Part shown: positions 38,422 to 39,370 of the stretch, piece by piece
Numbering within the stretch: position 1 is the first letter of the stretch
Layout of the letters: each line of letters opens with the position of its first letter
From: Bacillota bacterium
GTDB lineage: Bacteria > Bacillota > Clostridia > Oscillospirales > Acutalibacteraceae
Reading direction: 5' to 3'
Assembly: GCA_023397245.1 (NCBI GenBank)
Contig: JAEWUH010000154.1
Span: forward strand, 1 to 39,370
Length of the DNA stretch: 39,370 nucleotides
Position numbers and translations under genes: made by a program
Notes under the pieces: model-generated
Told to the model about the DNA's origin: nothing
The model's database searches: none
What the model saw: only the letters and a program-made list of their open reading frames with translations

Positions 38422-38876
38422 TGGCACTCAGACAGCTCCGGTATTTCGACGATGAAATACTGCGCAAGAAGTGCAAAGAGGTCCATGTGATTGACGGGAA
38501 AATCCGGCAGCTGCTGGATGATATGGCGGAAACCATGTATCACACCGGAAACGGCGCAGGACTGGCGGCATCCCAGGTCGGCATTTTAAAACGCCTGGTG
38601 GTAATCGACATGGGGGACGGACTGATCAAGCTGGTGAATCCCAAAATCATCGGGACAAGCGGCGTACAGGAATGCATTGAGGGCTGCCTGAGCTTTCCGG
38701 ACCGCTGGGGCAAGACCATCCGGCCGCAGAAGGTAACCGTGCAGGCTCTTAATGAGAACGGCGAGGAAATTTTTGTAACCGGTGAAAACGATCTGGCCAA
38801 ATGCCTGTGCCATGAAATTGACCATCTGGACGGAATTGTGTTCCTTGACAGAGTATTCGAATTTATCGAGCTATAA
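38421..38876 (+). CDS. def: Peptide deformylase
   Basis: A 151-residue Fe2+/Zn2+ hydrolase that removes the formyl group from nascent proteins. All three family motifs are intact: GAGLAASQ (45-52), EGCLS (87-91, metal ligand Cys89) and HEIDH (131-135, His131, Glu132, His135). Length is at the short end of the normal range. Its ATG overlaps the TGA of the HTH gene. It ends at a strong terminator. Whether this is the only deformylase or a second, regulated copy cannot be told from the window; the co-regulation with an Xre repressor is unusual for a housekeeping enzyme. Confidence 0.95.
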   Translation: MALRQLRYFDDEILRKKCKEVHVIDGKIRQLLDDMAETMYHTGNGAGLAASQVGILKRLVVIDMGDGLIKLVNPKIIGTSGVQECIEGCLSFPDRWGKTIRPQKVTVQALNENGEEIFVTGENDLAKCLCHEIDHLDGIVFLDRVFEFIEL

Positions 38877-38892
38877 TTCAATTAGATATAGG

Positions 38893-38938
38893 AAACCGGG
38901 CCCGGAAAGAAATTTTCCCAGGCCCGGTTTTGTTTTTT
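38893..38938 (+). terminator. Terminator after def
   Basis: AAACCGGGCC (38893-38902) pairs with GGCCCGGTTT (38921-38930), followed by TGTTTTTTG. It may also act on the convergent MFS gene, which ends at 38950. Confidence 0.85.
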
Positions 38939-38949
38939 GTCCCGCAAAC

Positions 38950-39370
38950 TTATTTTTGCGGATCAATTTCCGCGTATTCCTGCAAATCGGTCATTGTTTC
39001 TTCCGGCGTATAGGATTCCCTTAAAAACAAAGCGCAGAGCAGGCCGACAACAGCAATGCCCGCACAGAAAAGAAAAATATTGTGTATGGAATTGGACAGG
39101 ACGCCTTTCGCCTGTAAATAGATCGAATCAAAATAAGTTTGATACGCTTTGGGCACCTGTGCTTTGATTGCCGACACTGCCTGAGCGTTTGTAATAACCT
39201 GCGTGTTTTTCAGCAATGCCTGTATTTTGCCTGGAAAATGCTGCATGTTCAGCCCGGAAAAGCCGCTGTTCAGCGAGCTGGTCATAATGACACCAAAAAC
39301 TGCGGAGCCGATTTGCTGTTTTGGCGCGGCGTTTTGCGCGTTGACATTAGTAATCGGCATAGTCATGCCT
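38950..39370 (-). CDS. MFS drug exporter (DHA2/EmrB-QacA-like), C-terminal fragment
   Basis: The last ~140 residues of a minus-strand membrane protein that continues past the right edge. The visible part starts in the GMTMPITNVNAQNAAPKQQIGSAVFG block, which matches the loop and helix near TM11 of 14-TM DHA2 exporters. An extracytoplasmic loop of about 65 residues follows (roughly 38-100), then one last hydrophobic helix (NIFLFCAGIAVVGLLCALFL) and an acidic tail. No start codon lies within the window; the ATG at 39366 is internal. The substrate class (drugs, solvents) cannot be told from this part. Confidence 0.8.
   Translation of the reverse strand, partial: GMTMPITNVNAQNAAPKQQIGSAVFGVIMTSSLNSGFSGLNMQHFPGKIQALLKNTQVITNAQAVSAIKAQVPKAYQTYFDSIYLQAKGVLSNSIHNIFLFCAGIAVVGLLCALFLRESYTPEETMTDLQEYAEIDPQK

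Overview
The window looks like chromosome of an anaerobic, spore-forming Gram-positive Clostridia, most likely Oscillospirales (Ruminococcaceae/Acutalibacteraceae-like). The reasons are a pyruvate:ferredoxin oxidoreductase, spore-cortex lysis genes (a cwlJ-gerQ pair and a SleL/YaaH-like LysM-GH18 enzyme), a class III fructose-bisphosphatase, strong GGAGG ribosome binding sites, and a leader resembling the preQ1-III riboswitch upstream of queT, a class described mainly from Ruminococcaceae. Genes are mostly GC-rich and densely packed on both strands. I see no rRNA, CRISPR array, prophage or intact insertion sequence.

Layout. 1-5300: 5' part of nifJ (minus), a CNNM/CorC-type membrane protein, queT with its leader, and an orphan TrkH/KtrB potassium channel. 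5300-7800: a minus-strand redox group (flavodoxin, iron alcohol dehydrogenase, iron-sulfur flavoprotein-like reductase) behind a MerR-type promoter with a 19-bp spacer and a palindrome. 7830-8950: a tRNA-Ser(CGA) locus with three copies of a two-hairpin element, a duplicated tRNA 3' end and an AT-rich acetyltransferase gene that looks acquired. 9090-10280: cwlJ-gerQ. 10290-13800: a lipoprotein, a DUF815 AAA+ ATPase and a binding protein fused to a peptidoglycan-binding domain. 13800-17450: LD-carboxypeptidase, D-aminoacylase family enzyme and class-A-beta-lactamase-like hydrolase, all minus, probably cell-wall or D-amino-acid related. 17500-21970: mglBAC galactose transporter plus an unlisted 44-aa membrane peptide. 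22000-25760: two acetyltransferases, then a minus-strand ABC exporter with a MerR regulator that carries two DNA-binding domains. 25760-28700: cupin/LysR pair and a ccdA-tlpA-DUF6132 thiol-redox operon. 28800-29900: two uncharacterised genes divergent from a region with possible sigma-K elements on both strands. 29900-32215: a radical-SAM/DUF4130 gene pair behind a promoter whose spacer holds a LexA box. 32300-39370: SleL-like enzyme, a GGDEF sensor, fbp, an HTH regulator overlapping peptide deformylase, and the 3' end of an MFS exporter.

The strongest candidate for a little-described system is the pair at 30057-32215. It is a radical SAM protein with a helix-hairpin-helix and a QLSLF sliding-clamp-like motif, overlapped by a DUF4130-type partner that has its own QTSLF motif. 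Two LexA-like boxes precede the pair, one of them exactly between -35 and -10. Together these point to a damage-inducible DNA repair or modification module acting at the replication clamp. Other items worth checking are a 126-127-bp MITE-like structured repeat present twice, the tandem-HTH MerR with a 25-bp element at both ends of its gene, the small membrane peptides, and the binding-protein/peptidoglycan-binding fusion.

All calls come from reading the sequence. No database search was run, so family names rest on recognised motifs and remembered family features.
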